DNA of 64,000 nt. Origin: Coriaria nepalensis. Lineage: Eukaryota; Streptophyta; Magnoliopsida; Cucurbitales; Coriariaceae. Both the position numbers and the translations under genes were made by a program. Of this stretch, positions 38,908-50,559 are shown one piece after another. Every line of letters starts with the position of its first letter. The stretch's first letter is position 1. The stretch is taken from contig CP114481.1 in assembly GCA_027186245.1 (NCBI GenBank), positions 55,064,569-55,128,568 on the forward strand, written 5' to 3'. Below the pieces are notes generated by a model. The model was not told the DNA's origin. It saw only the letters and a list, made by a program, of their open reading frames with translations, and made no database searches.

Positions 38908-40906
38908 GATCGAAAAACGCAAGCTTTGGAATCAAAAGATCGTCTTTTTACCCTTCTCGAAATTCCCTTTACAGCTTTTATATATTATACAAATCACAGC
39001 ACGAACGATCAGATTAGATAGAATCAGATGGAAGAAAATTTATCAAACAGACCCATATGAAAAAACAAAAACAAAAAATAAAAATTAGTAGTAGAAGAAT
39101 TAAAAGAGTACGTACCAGAAACTTATAATCTAATACATTTTTTGAGCAAACGACCAAACCCACCTCGAGATCGTCCTTAGTTCAGAAACTTATAAATATA
39201 TATTTTTTTTAAATAATGAATAAACTAAACGGAGAAGAAAATGATTTTTCAGTCTGCAAATAGATAAGAATATTTGGGTAAAAACAGAACCAAGCTTTTA
39301 TATTTTTCCTTTTTAATTAAAACGATATTATAACAGAGTCACACTAAGAGAAAACACAGAGACGAGACGAGACGATACGATACGAGATGAAAAAATTGGG
39401 TTCGTTATTATTCCTTCGATGTCATTTATTGTTATTTATGCATCATCCATACATACATCATAGCATAAAGACACCCATAGTCCCATACATTGATTGACTT
39501 TCTATGTATAATGGAGAAGTAGCATTAGCATCCTAGCATGGATCAGACCAGTCATGATCATTCATCAAAATTTTCAATACATACATGGACCCATATACCA
39601 TATACCATACACATATATATATATATATATACATACATATTTTCATATTTATGAAGAATATCATGTTAGACGACCCAACTAGAATCCGCATATTCTTTTA
39701 GCATAAAATCTCAATACTGTAATCCAAACCGTTACGGCATCTCACAAACAAGACTGCCAAAAAAAAAAATTTTAATTTCATGAAAATTCGTGCATATATG
39801 TATGCATGCACGCATTCATGTGTATCGTCATTTCCAGATATACTCTTAAACACATTCTATGATTGTAGAGCTCATAGAATTAGTAAGACCGTGACCCCCT
39901 CTAGGATTGTCCGACCGGTTCGGGATGATTATTTGAGTTTAGTTCGAATTTAAGTTTTTTATAAAAATAAAAAATAGTAAGACCGTCGTTGTCCACTGCA
40001 GTGACAGACACTATTGAGAAGCGCAGCATCACATTCTTATTCGCACGAGTGAGGAATCTTGGAAACTCGCTTGAATTTTGCTCCACGTGCTATGAAATGG
40101 CTGGGCAGAGAGGCCTTCAATGCGGTGTCGCTTCGAGTGATAGACCGTTCAATTAAGGTTGCGTTGAATGTGGAGGATAAAGAAAGGGGTGGAAAAATTG
40201 GATAGGAATAAAGACTCTTGGATTTGGTTAACAACAGAACATAATAGATAAGTTTCGAGCACATATTCCTTTTTGGATTGTATTCTTCTTGTTTTTACAT
40301 TGTGGGGTAAAATCTTAAAAGTCATATATATGGGATTTATTGAACAACCAAAACGCACCGGTTTATGGGTAGTTTCACAACTCAGAATCAGTGAGCAGCG
40401 TGGAAGCACTAAGGCACTAACTAACATGCGCAGCAGCGCACGGTGGTACCATACTACTAATTAATTCACATATTCTTTTAATTCGCATATCATTTTAATA
40501 ATATGATATAATTTCTTATTTCTAAGTTAATTTAAGAAAAATTATTCAATATATATATATACGGGACAAAACCTTAAACTCAATCAGGCCCAGAGACCAA
40601 AATTGATGTTCGGATAAATGAACCGGGTGAGTTGTGGTAATGGGCCTCGGCTAATTTAGCCCAATAACGAACCGGACTACCAATCTTAAATACTCTCTCT
40701 CTCTCTCTCTCTCGACTCGTTGAACGTTGATCAAGAATTGCAGTCTCGTAGATCTCGTAGTTTAGGTAAGAGGTGAAATTAGCTGTCTCTCCCTTCCTCT
40801 CTCTCCTTACTGTCTGTTATCTTTTTAACCGGCTCTCACCCTTCGTTCTCATTTTTCTTTAGCGGGAGGACCCGACGCACGAACCCTAGCTTGCTCCCTA
40901 CGTGGA

Positions 40907-40946
<40 letters not shown>

Positions 40947-42348
40947 TTTTCCGGTGTATCCACCTCTCCAGCACTCGTTCTTCGGTATGGTGTATGATTT
41001 TCTAGGGTTTTCTTCTTTCTTATGCTTGGTGCTAGACTGTAGATTGTTTGTTTGGTTCACCTGCGAGTTGGTGATTCGTTGCCGAATGGCATGAGTTATT
41101 GCTTTTCTGCTTTACGTTATTCTTGCTCTATATTTCTTTCACTGTCCAACTACTGGAAGGAAGAACTTGGAGATATATAACTGAGCTGTGAAATTATCAT
41201 ATTTTTTATTGGGCACCTGCCCTTCCAGGAGAAAACAAAACTTGAAAAGCGAATGTTTAATAAAGCAGAGAGGTAGTTAGTGAATTGCGAATTAAGCGAA
41301 CTAAATAATAGGAAGAACATTGCTATTTGATGGGGCTTTTTACTGGGTTCAAGGAATCTTGGGTTAGGTCTCTTTCTCACTGGCACTTGGTGAGTTTCTG
41401 ACAGCCATTTTTGTTACTCAAAAGCTTCTTCTTTTTTTTTTTTCTTAATGAATTGTGGAACAGAGGCATCCAACCAGTCGGTAAGAACTATTTTCCTTCA
41501 TGTAAGAAACTTAAAGGAGGTTACAGACATTTTTTCATGCTCTCTAACATAGATGCAACCTAATCATGAGCTGCATCTTACTAACTAGCAATGATATTTC
41601 AGGATTCTTGATTTTGAATATTTTCCTGAAAACACTTCCTGTCAAATTATGGGTGTACCAATTGAAAGTCCTAAAGAATAAGGAGACAAATATGTAACCC
41701 CCCTTATTTTCCCTAGATGCAACTTGACAGAATGTTGCATTGATTAAGTGAAGTAAATGATCTAGGAGATATGCTACATGTTTTTTCCAAGGCTCTTATC
41801 TTGATGATGTTACGGAGAGATAAGTAAGGTAATGCCATTCATAAATATTTACCTTCTTACCTGTCTCATGACACAGATGCTTTGTTTATGATAGATGACA
41901 AGCGCTTGGACAAATATGAGCATTGCAATCATACATAGGGATTTAGAGTGGGAGTGGGAGAATCAGTGTGGAGTTATGGATATTGTTTTTTATAATTGGA
42001 GATTCTTGCTCACTCTCTGAAGATCTATACATCCATTTAAATTCTGAAGAGGATAAGGGGTTCAAATTTTATTTCAATATTATAATTGCTCCGGAGCTTG
42101 GAGCTAATGAGCAATGGAGCTTTTGGAGCATGGCTCACCTCAAGGATTGCTCACTTGGTTTGCTTCATTGTATTAGTTTTGTTTTAATTTGGATATCATC
42201 AACCGTAGATGTTGGTGATTAACGGATTTCGTGATGGGCAGTGTTCGTTTTTTTTGTGATGATAAATTCATGATTTATGAGTTCTATTTTTATCTTATTT
42301 GCAGTGAAATACTTGCTGAGTCTCGTTGCAAGATTTTCTGGTTAGAAA
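38908..42348. other. Divergent intergenic region plus 5' UTR and introns of SR34 gene
   Basis: CID promoter on the left. (CT)n tracts at 40690-40713 and 40906-40941 and a GTTTAG/GTAAGAGG donor near 40765 suggest the SR34 transcript begins around 40690-40740, with one or more 5'-UTR introns up to 42300. Frames within 41150-42413 are probably intronic. The AT-rich stretch at 39600-39900 holds short TA repeats. No separate gene is supported. Confidence 0.45.
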
Positions 42349-44266
42349 ATGAGCAGCCGCTTTTCTCGCACTATATATGTTGGCAACCTACCTTCAGATA
42401 TAAAAGAATATGAAGTTGAAGATTTATTCTACAAGGTTTGAACTTATGCTATGATAGCTCTTCCTTTACCTTTATTTTCCCATTAAAGAAAATATTAAGA
42501 AGTAGAAATGAATTGTGAATACGCACGGTTCTTTGCAGTATGGCCGCATATTGGATATTGAATTGAAGATCCCTCCTCGCCCTCCATGCTATTGCTTTGT
42601 TGAGGTACTTTTTGTTCTCTTAAGTTGCATGAATGCTCTTGTATACAAATGGAACCAATAACATTCTGGTGTTTAATATATAGTTCGAGAATGCTCGAGA
42701 TGCTGAAGATGCAATCAGGGGTCGGGATGGATATAACTTTGATGGTTGTCGTTTAAGGGTAAAGACATTTTATCTAGTTGTGTTTTTTTTTCTTCTTTTG
42801 TTATTATTGTTACGTTTGGTTTTTAATGAGTTCTTAATGTAGGTTGAGCTTGCCCATGGTGGTAGAGGGCCTCCTTCAAGTGATCGTCATGGTGGCTATG
42901 GGGGAAGTGGCAGTGGTGGCAGTGGTGGGAGCCGGTTTGGTATCTCACGTCATTCAGAATATCGAGGTGTGTGCATCTGAAGAAATGCACTTAATTGGTA
43001 GAAAGGATTTGTAAAACAAGGTGTTAAAAGTTATTTATTTATTTATTTATTTTCCTATTGCAGTTATTGTTCGTGGACTACCCTCTTCTGCTTCCTGGCA
43101 GGATTTGAAGGTATCCGAATCTTTGATATTCAACACAATTTGGAATTGCTTTTGTTTTGCTGTCTCTATAGGTAACCATATTGTAATGGTTTCAGGATCA
43201 TATGCGAAAAGCTGGTGATGTATGCTTTGCTGAAGTCTCCCGTGACAGTGAGGGTATGTGAAGAGTTTCAATATAACAAGCTCACCAGCGCCCCCCCCCC
43301 CCCCCCTCCTCTCTCTCCTTTTTATTCCCTAATTAGTTTCTTAGCTATGCCAATGATGGCAAAATTGGTATCTCTCGCTTATTGAAACTCACTGCTACTG
43401 TGCCTCCAGGTACTTTTGGTGTGGTTGACTATACCAACAATGATGACATGAAATATGCTGTAAGTTGTAGAATGTGTTACTTTGTAGCAGTCTGACTTGT
43501 TTTTATTTATTACTTGAATATTATTTTTGCTATTCAGATTAGGAAACTTGATGATACTGAGTTCAGAAATCCTTGGGCAAGATCATATATTCGGGTATGT
43601 AATTGTTTATTACTTCTTATACCGGCTTTCCCTCTCTCGATCTTTCATGTCATATGTATTCAGAAATCCTTGACCAATTCATACTATTAATTTTTTAGCC
43701 AGATTATCCTTGACCAAGTTATCAATATGATGACTTTTGAATAATGTCGCAGGTGAAGAAGCATGATGCTAGTGCCTCTAGGAGCCGAAGCAGGAGTAGG
43801 AGTCGAAGTAGGAGCCGGAACAGAAGCCGAAGTCAGAGACAGAATAGGAGGTACTGATTCTGCTCTTTTCTTTTTTTCTCCTCCCCCCCCCCCCCCCCCC
43901 TCTCTTCTATTTTTGGCCTTGCAATTCAAATCACACCTCGGCCATTTAGAGTTTTTGGATCCCATATAAGTCGGCATTAGCCAACCCCCATTGCTAGAAG
44001 GAGTAATATGAGAAGGTTCAGTACGAAACTCAGGCTGAGTTTTTCTATCTACAGCAGATCAAAGGACCGATCCGTTTCGAGATCAGTATCAAGATCCAGA
44101 TCTCCAACTCCTGTCAAATCTTCCAGGTGAGTGGTTAAACTAACTACGTATCATTATCTTATTATTAATTGTGCCCGTTGGCAATGGTTTTCACTAATAT
44201 CTTGCTAAAACAAGCAGACCATTGTCATTGTCAAGGTCAAGGTCAAGGTCTGGATCCCCCCCCTAG
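42349..44266 (+). CDS. SR34: SR splicing factor, SR34/SRSF1 type
   Basis: Serine/arginine-rich nuclear splicing factor of the ASF/SF2 subfamily, acting in splice-site choice. Eleven exons join in phase: 42349-42435, 42539-42604, 42684-42758, 42843-42966, 43064-43110, 43196-43253, 43410-43459, 43538-43594, 43753-43850, 44055-44126 and 44218-44266, giving 260 aa. RRM1 has [11 protein letters not shown] and [18 protein letters not shown] Gly/Ser linker (about 110-125) follows. The atypical RRM2 carries SWQDLKDHMRKAG, the invariant SWQDLKD heptapeptide of this subfamily, then [16 protein letters not shown]. The RS domain begins after VKKHD and alternates Arg-Ser dipeptides, then SPTPVKSS. The final codons are followed directly by TAG GTATCA, a possible alternative donor, with an AG acceptor at 44400, so a 3' variant may exist. 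Two introns contain 16- and 18-base poly-C runs. SR34 versus SR30 or SR34b is unresolved. Confidence 0.93.
43291..43306. repeat. Poly-C tract, SR34 intron
   Basis: Sixteen consecutive C in the intron after exon 6. Confidence 0.9.
43883..43900. repeat. Poly-C tract, SR34 intron
   Basis: Eighteen consecutive C in the intron after exon 9. Confidence 0.9.
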
Positions 44267-45083
44267 GTATCAAACCGCTGAAGTTTGAATAGCATTACTC
44301 ATTTGCGTTCAGTAATTGTTTACATCTAACTATTTTGTTATTGAAAATAACATCCTGGATAACTAACTAAATGAGTAAGTGGTCCATCTGATCTTTTTTC
44401 AGGCTCGGTCAGGAAGTGCCTAAATCTTGTCGCAAGTGAAATACTACCTACCTCCTGGTAATGGCCCGCATCAGCAGCAGCAGCAGCAGCAGCGTCCAAG
44501 AGGCAGTTTCAAAAGACTTTGGAAATTATTACTTCTATTTTATTGTCTTGAAGGCCAAAAACGTTAAGAGTAAAATATTTTACGACATTGTAGTATGTGA
44601 ACCCTAGTTGTCTTAGATTACCTCCATCTGTTCATCTCAGAGGTTTCCATACCTGCTGAGCAGCCGTCTTGAAACCAACACTCCTATTACCCCCCATATT
44701 TAATGTGACCAGAACTTTATGTATGCGTGTTTTCGAAGCAGTGTCTTGTTTAACGGGGGAAACAACGAAGAAAGTAGGACTATTTCAGCATAAGTCCAGA
44801 ACATAATTACAGATTTCTAGGCTCCGGATTTGACTTTGACTACCTGAATAAGAACGTTGACCATGTCAACCCTTTCGCCTTCTTAGAACATTCTCGTTGG
44901 GTCATTTCAGTCCTTTGGAGAACAATTCCAGTTTCCAAATTGATATCCACTTGACCCCTTTATATACTCGTTTCATCCCCCTCACTAAAACCATAATCAA
45001 TATCTTCAGGACTCGTTTCCCAAAGTCCAAATAAAAGAAATACCAACTACTGTAATTCTTTCTGAGTTGATTCGATCAAAACG
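44267..45083. other. SR34 3' UTR and small-gene promoter
   Basis: Includes a (CAG)n run near 44473-44491, probably in the SR34 3' UTR, and a TTTATATAC TATA-like word near 44960 upstream of the next gene. No other gene is seen. Confidence 0.45.
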
Positions 45084-45338
45084 ATGATGTCCATATTCAG
45101 TACGTTTGATGTTATGCGCGCTGAATCATACGATAAGAAGAAACTGTTCTTGTCGGCGGATCAACCTAGTACTAACGCCAGAAAAGAAGAGAGAGAAGCA
45201 AACGTCGTCGAGAAAAGCTCAACTACAAAACCGCCACCTCCACCTCCGACTGCTACCACCAAACGGCCGCCGTTAAGACATAGATTTGCGCCGGAGTTGG
45301 ACGGCGTCCACTGTTTTGAGACTATTATTCCTTTCTGA
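45084..45338 (+). CDS. 84-aa plant-specific protein, function unknown
   Basis: Single-exon frame of 84 aa with a real ATG, a TATA-like word about 120 bases upstream, and stop TGA at 45336-45338. The N-terminus MMSIFSTFDVMRAES and C-terminus RFAPELDGVHCFETIIPF look conserved to me: small plant proteins with an APELDGLxCFET ending exist, often stress- or elicitor-induced. The middle is charged, with a proline run (PPPPPP). No membrane segment or catalytic motif is visible. The family label is from memory of the C-terminal motif only. Confidence 0.72.
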   Translation: MMSIFSTFDVMRAESYDKKKLFLSADQPSTNARKEEREANVVEKSSTTKPPPPPPTATTKRPPLRHRFAPELDGVHCFETIIPF

Positions 45339-45822
45339 CAATTTTCTTGTCTTTTAGACATGCCCATCCTGCTATTGATCATTCTTATACTTTATACACA
45401 ATCCCTATCGAACGAATTCGATTATTATTTTTCTTTCTAATTTGTACGGTCTGCCCAATAATTCCCTTTTTCATTCTTTCAATTAATTTTCCGCTTTCAC
45501 TGAAGTAAGAAACAAATAAAATAAAAATAAATAAATAAACAGCCAACATGTAGTTTACCCGCCATAAAGAGAACGTGCTATCCATCTGACATCTGTTAAG
45601 ATTCCAAACATAAACTAATCAAAGTGATCCACGTGTGAAGAAACATGTACGTATGCGCATAGTGGATTCGATCCTCTTCTGCTTTTCATCGTCTCCTTTC
45701 CTTTCTTCTCCGATTAAACATCCGTCTCTTCCTCTATCAGCAAAAAATTTCCATTCAGCTCAGCAATCGACGACGATCGCTTCGATTTATGGTTTCTTCA
45801 TGTCCATTCTTCGACCTTGACG
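45339..45822. other. Intergenic between two small plant-specific genes
   Basis: Holds a 3' UTR and a promoter with a CACGTG G-box at 45631-45636. Nothing else is seen. Confidence 0.5.
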
Positions 45823-47175
45823 ATGCTCTGTTCTATCTCGGCCGGTAAGTCCGGTTCAAATTGGTTGGACCGGCTCCGGTCCAGCAAAGGACTTCCCACC
45901 GGCGACGACCGCGATCTCAACTACTTCTTAAGCAACCAAAACCTTAACACCACCTCCGATTCTCCAACTGCTGCAGTCTCTAATTCCCCTCAATTTAACC
46001 CCGAGTCGACTCAGTCCGACCATGAACCAGTAACTGATAGTCGGGATTCTCAAACGTCGTCTTCGCCATGCGAGAATGGCGAGCCAGATTTGTTCGGACT
46101 TGTGACTAACGTCCTTTCTGAACTCTTTCATATGGGGAGCTCGTGTGGAAGTTCGAAACTTTCTGGGAAAAAGTTTCACAGGAAACAAACGAACCCTAGA
46201 AACTGCTCCATTTCGACGAGGACTCTTAACGCAAATTCGGATCTGGTATGTGTTCATAAAGATGTAAATGTGCTTTCTTCGAACTCGGATAATAGCTTGA
46301 AAGGTGAGGAGAAGGTGAAAGCAGGAAATGGCGAAGAGGCAGATTATGATGAAAAAGAGGAGGAGGAGGAGGAGGAGGAGGAGGAGGAGGAAGAAGAGGG
46401 GAAGAGAGAGCTAGTGGGGTACTCGAGGAGTGAGCTGACAGTGATCGATACGAGCGAAGGAGTGTGGAAATCGGATAAGTTGGTTTTTAGGAGGAAGAAT
46501 GTGTGGAAGGTTAGAGAGAGGAAGGGAAGGTTGATGAAGAGCTTAGGAAGGAAGAAGAAGAAGAAGAAGAGGAAGCAGCAAGTTAATGATCATTTGCTTC
46601 CAACTGTGAATAAGAAAGCTAAAATTTTGGATGAGGAAGAATGTGTGAAACCCAATTCCAATCAAGTAAGATGGTCTTCATTTCATGTGTTAATTGTTTG
46701 GCTTCGTCTTTCACATTGTTCATGTATTGATTGATATGGATTTTGTCTCCATGAAATGATGATTTTGGTTATTACATATGATCATACGTCTCCCATTCAA
46801 TTGCATATTTAATCTATGTTCAGGATTGTTCCAAGTCCTTTTTGTTCATCCTGATTATATGAGAATTTGATCCCATCTTTTGCAGGAGGGACAGAAATCT
46901 CAGGACGATTCTAAAGGCCGGATTGTAAGAAGAAGGTAACTGCATTTGCTTTGCTGCTTATTATCTGTGTTCTTCTCTATATGAGACAAAAATTTCTGGT
47001 AATAAATTGATCTCTTTTTTCCAGACCCCATAGACAATCAGGTAATAGAGGCTCATCTGTCATCCCTAATAAAGGCATTATTTCTACAGACAAGAAAATC
47101 AAGAATCGTGTTGTGGATAATCAAAGGCAGCTAAAACCAAGGTATAACTGTAGGTTACCTGCTTCAAGTGTTTAG
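45823..47175 (+). CDS. Plant-specific acidic/basic nuclear-like protein, function unknown
   Basis: Three exons, 45823-46665, 46886-46935 and 47025-47175, join in phase to give about 347 aa. The start is ATG at 45823 (MLCSISAGKSGSNWLDRLRS); an in-frame TTG six bases earlier is not a start. The N-terminal motif SGSNWLDRLRSSKGLPTG and the segment DLFGLVTNVLSELFHMG look like short conserved elements. A run of about 17 Glu (46357-46400) is followed by a block of eight Lys (about 46550-46572), then VVRRR-type basic clusters, suggesting a nuclear or nucleolar protein. The last exon may instead splice at 47151 (AG/GTATAA) and end elsewhere, changing the last few residues. Its place beside PSRP1 matches the uncharacterised Arabidopsis gene At5g24500 as remembered. 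No enzymatic domain is seen. Confidence 0.78.
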
Positions 47176-47574
47176 AAATAGAGGGAAAGTCCATCTTCAT
47201 CTTCATGCTGTTGTATACACTCAGTTTGTGATTATGTCTAATCATTTATTTGCTTCCGTTTGCTGGAAGAAAGAATGTTTGATTTTGTCGATGTAGAAGA
47301 AACCCGAGGCGGATTTGACAGTAACCCCATATTGTTCTAATAGATTGTTCATGTGCTCACCAATGTCAATGTAACTAAAAGGCATTGTTTTTCAAGCTCA
47401 AACCAAAGTCAACCAGAAAATAACAGGAGATGATGAAGAAACGATTATTGTAAACCACCACTGTAAAAACTATCACCATTTCACAATAACAAAACTCATC
47501 CACATGCTGCAAACTGTAAGTATTAATAGTAGCTAAATTAGTATTCTCTAGAAATGTACACTTTCTTCCTTTTC
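47176..47574. other. Convergent intergenic region
   Basis: 3' UTRs of the two converging genes. A possible alternative final exon of the 347-aa gene ends near 47281. Nothing else is seen. Confidence 0.45.
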
Positions 47575-48952
47575 TTAAGATCGATTTATTTCAGCCAAGG
47601 AAGGTTCTCTAGCTGGTTTAACCTCCATTTTCTCAGCTTCACCATTTTCTTTTGGTATGATGAGCCCATACCATCCAGCTTTTCTCTTGTACAATATATT
47701 AATCTCACCTAGAGGCCAAAAAAGAAAGTCAGATATAAAAAAAAAAAACACCAAATTTTAGCCTCAGAATATTATTATTGGATTTATCAGAGACTTGTGA
47801 ATTTCAAGTACGTACCAGTTTCTTCATTTCTGAAAGCATAGAAGTCATGATCAAGGTTTTCCAGCTGCTCTATTGCTTCGTTGACTGTCAATGGTGGCAT
47901 ATCGAAATGTTTTGTCCGAACAATCTAAAACACAATAGAAGTTACTCTTAAATGTAATCATATAGCTATTGAACCAAGTAAAACTGTGTGATTAAAATAG
48001 AAGAGGTAAACTGGAAAAGAAGAGAAAAAACCTCACCAACTAACTGATCTGCATCCTGTTCTTGAGAAACATCCTCTTCTTCTTCATCTTCAACTAAGAT
48101 TTGTGGGATGGCAGTCTCTCTAACCTTCGATCTGTCAAATCCCTTCATGTGTCGACCATGATCGATATCCTTCTCTTTAATCTTCCTCAACTTTATTTGT
48201 GTAATCGAAGATGCCAAATCTATACTCTCATAGGTGGTCTCAGCATCCTCCTCGGCCCGAATCACTCCATGCTTTTTGGTGAACAAAGTTACCTATACAT
48301 ATATATAATATATAAATACAGATACACAAAATCATCAATATGTTAACATGAAAATAACCCAGTTCCACAATTTCTTGTTACATAATAAAAAGAATTACCT
48401 CGCATCTCCTAGTTCTTGGACCCTTCCCAAACTCTCCGCCTCTAACTGATAATCAAACATCAACTTCTCTCACTAAATTGCTGTGCTTCTGAACTGCCTT
48501 GCCTACCTTATCTTCCACATGCTTCTTCAATGCTTCAGTTAACTAAGAGAGGAACAAAAGGGACTTAGGAGCATTTTGTCGAACACGTAGACTGCATAGC
48601 ATGATAGAGTGAAACACCAGCAATTCAAACTTTTTACCATTTTGGTAAGGAATCAAGCAAAAGGGCGTGTTTAGAATCAAACCTCTAAATTCCTTCCTTG
48701 GATGATTAATTTCACCGAGGAGAGTGGACCGTCCCACGACATGCTGATAGTAGAAAGATAGCTTCTGCCATGGTTAACTCTGTTGCTGGGAGCAATCTGG
48801 ATGGGTCTAAAACAGTCGGATGACTTCAAGAAAGTCGATTTATGAGCAGACAAAGCGTCGACTTTAGCACTGAGAGGAGAAATCGTAGATGGGGAAGTAG
48901 AATAAGAAAAGGAATGGAGGGTGGGTTGTAAGGAAGAAACAAGAGCAACCAT
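47575..48952 (-). CDS. PSRP1: Plastid ribosome hibernation factor PSRP1, with in-frame stop
   Basis: Chloroplast homologue of bacterial long hibernation-promoting factor; it binds the 30S decoding region and stores or silences ribosomes. Five minus-strand exons join in phase: 48952-48683, 48542-48399, 48292-48032, 47924-47816 and 47708-47575, giving 306 codons including the final stop. Residues 1 to about 70 are a Ser/Thr-rich transit peptide. The core reads [32 protein letters not shown] and [22 protein letters not shown]. The C-terminal dimerisation domain has [18 protein letters not shown] and [14 protein letters not shown]. Codon 120 is TGA (48455-48453) where the family has Arg, a single C-to-T change from CGA. 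All splice sites and the rest of the frame are intact, so this is a recent null allele, a sequencing error, or stop readthrough. As written, only a 119-residue N-terminal product would be made. Confidence 0.88.
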
Positions 48953-50559
48953 TTGTTATTCGGAATGCAGTTTTCCTATATTTTCCTCTTGAGTTTTAGA
49001 TGAACCAGAAGCTGTGCATGTTATAATCCGCGTCTCTCTTGTTCCATACACTGGCAGTACTGTCCCGACAGGTACAGGCGGCAACGTGGCTCGTTTATCT
49101 CATTTTCTACTAAGATCTCGACCGACAACATGCAATACGACATTATTGGATATACCATTTTGCGAGGTGGTCCCTCCCTTCCCATTATCCAAATCATTGA
49201 AATTCTTCCTCCCCCCCCTCTTTTTATCCATTATGCAATCATTCACTGCCAAATAAATGTTAAGAACTAACTACTTTACATTTCCTTCAAGCAAAAATCA
49301 GGAGACACTGTTTTCCATACAAATTAAGAATAACGAGGGCCGGAAAATGAAATGAAATGAAGGGGCAAATGATATTTTACCCTATTACACTATTACATTA
49401 TTAGACTTTAATCCCTTAATTATCATATTTTAGAAATGTTATCCTTAAAACTATCATCGCTTTTAACCTCCTAAAACTAGCAACTTTAGAAATCTATCCC
49501 ATAAATTATCATTATATTAGACTTAACACCTCTTAATTATTATATTTTATAAATATCCCCTCTTAAATTACTATCATATTAGGATTAGCTCTCTTTACAT
49601 TTTTAGTAGGAGGACTAAGTCTAATAGGATGGTAGTTTAAGAGAGCAATGTATTATTTGACCAAGAAAGAAAGCATCTTAATTTTCTCTAAAATATATAT
49701 TTAGGGTGAAAAGAATAGTGTTGTAAAATATAATATTTGTGAAGCCTGAAAAATTATATTTGGTTGGATCGGATCGGATCGTATTGACAAAATATAATCT
49801 CAAGTTCGGCTTTTTTTGTGACGTAAAATAATTATATATTTAATTATTAAAAATTTGTTAAACTAAAATTAAGGATTCTAAACTCTAAATCTAAATTATA
49901 TATTATAAAACATAAGTTCCAAATATGAGATGTTAAGCACTGAGTTCAAGCACTAAAACTTCTTAAAAAAAATGAGTCTTTAAAAACAAATGAATCTAGT
50001 AAAACTTTGTTTTTAAGAAACCTTCGATCTCTAATTTATATTTTTAAATATTATATTAATTAAGATTATCGTAATAGAGGCAAAATTTCAACCTTCCTTA
50101 ATTTGGCTAATTTTAGGTCAACAAAATATAATTCCAACAAAAGTTTAGTCAAATCAATTTTAACTAATAAGTGGTAAAGATGTCTTTTTTACAAAACACA
50201 AAAACATCACTAAGCGGTGAGACATTGGTTCCTCTTATTAAAAACCATTGCCATTGATCTTGGCCATGGCATTTAGGATCTCGGAATGTTTTCCAACCAC
50301 TCTTCAAAGCCAAGTTTTACATTTCATAGGAAATGGTCATAGATGTGTCACACGATTTGAATGGGTATTTGCTTATTCCAATGAAAGAGGAGTTCTAGAA
50401 ACAACATGAAATGTACATTAAAGAGACACTCGCGTTGTTATTTGATGGACCCCTTAATGCAAAGTGGACTTTTAAGCCAAAAGATCGGCCTAATAGAAAG
50501 GGTTAATAATAAGTAGTATTATAAGGTACATAACGACTTTTTCCCTAAGCGCTACCTTC
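48953..50559. other. AT-rich intergenic region, PSRP1 promoter to retroelement
   Basis: PSRP1 promoter at the left. Bases 49370-50160 are AT-rich and contain loosely repeated words such as TTAATTATCATATTTTA (49419, 49536), which may be decayed repeats. Bases 50160-50550 could be the 3' flank or LTR remnant of the retroelement, but no paired LTR was found. Confidence 0.4.

Noticed and set aside
45817..45822. Earlier start of the 347-aa protein
   Set aside because: The codon at 45817 is TTG; the first ATG is at 45823.
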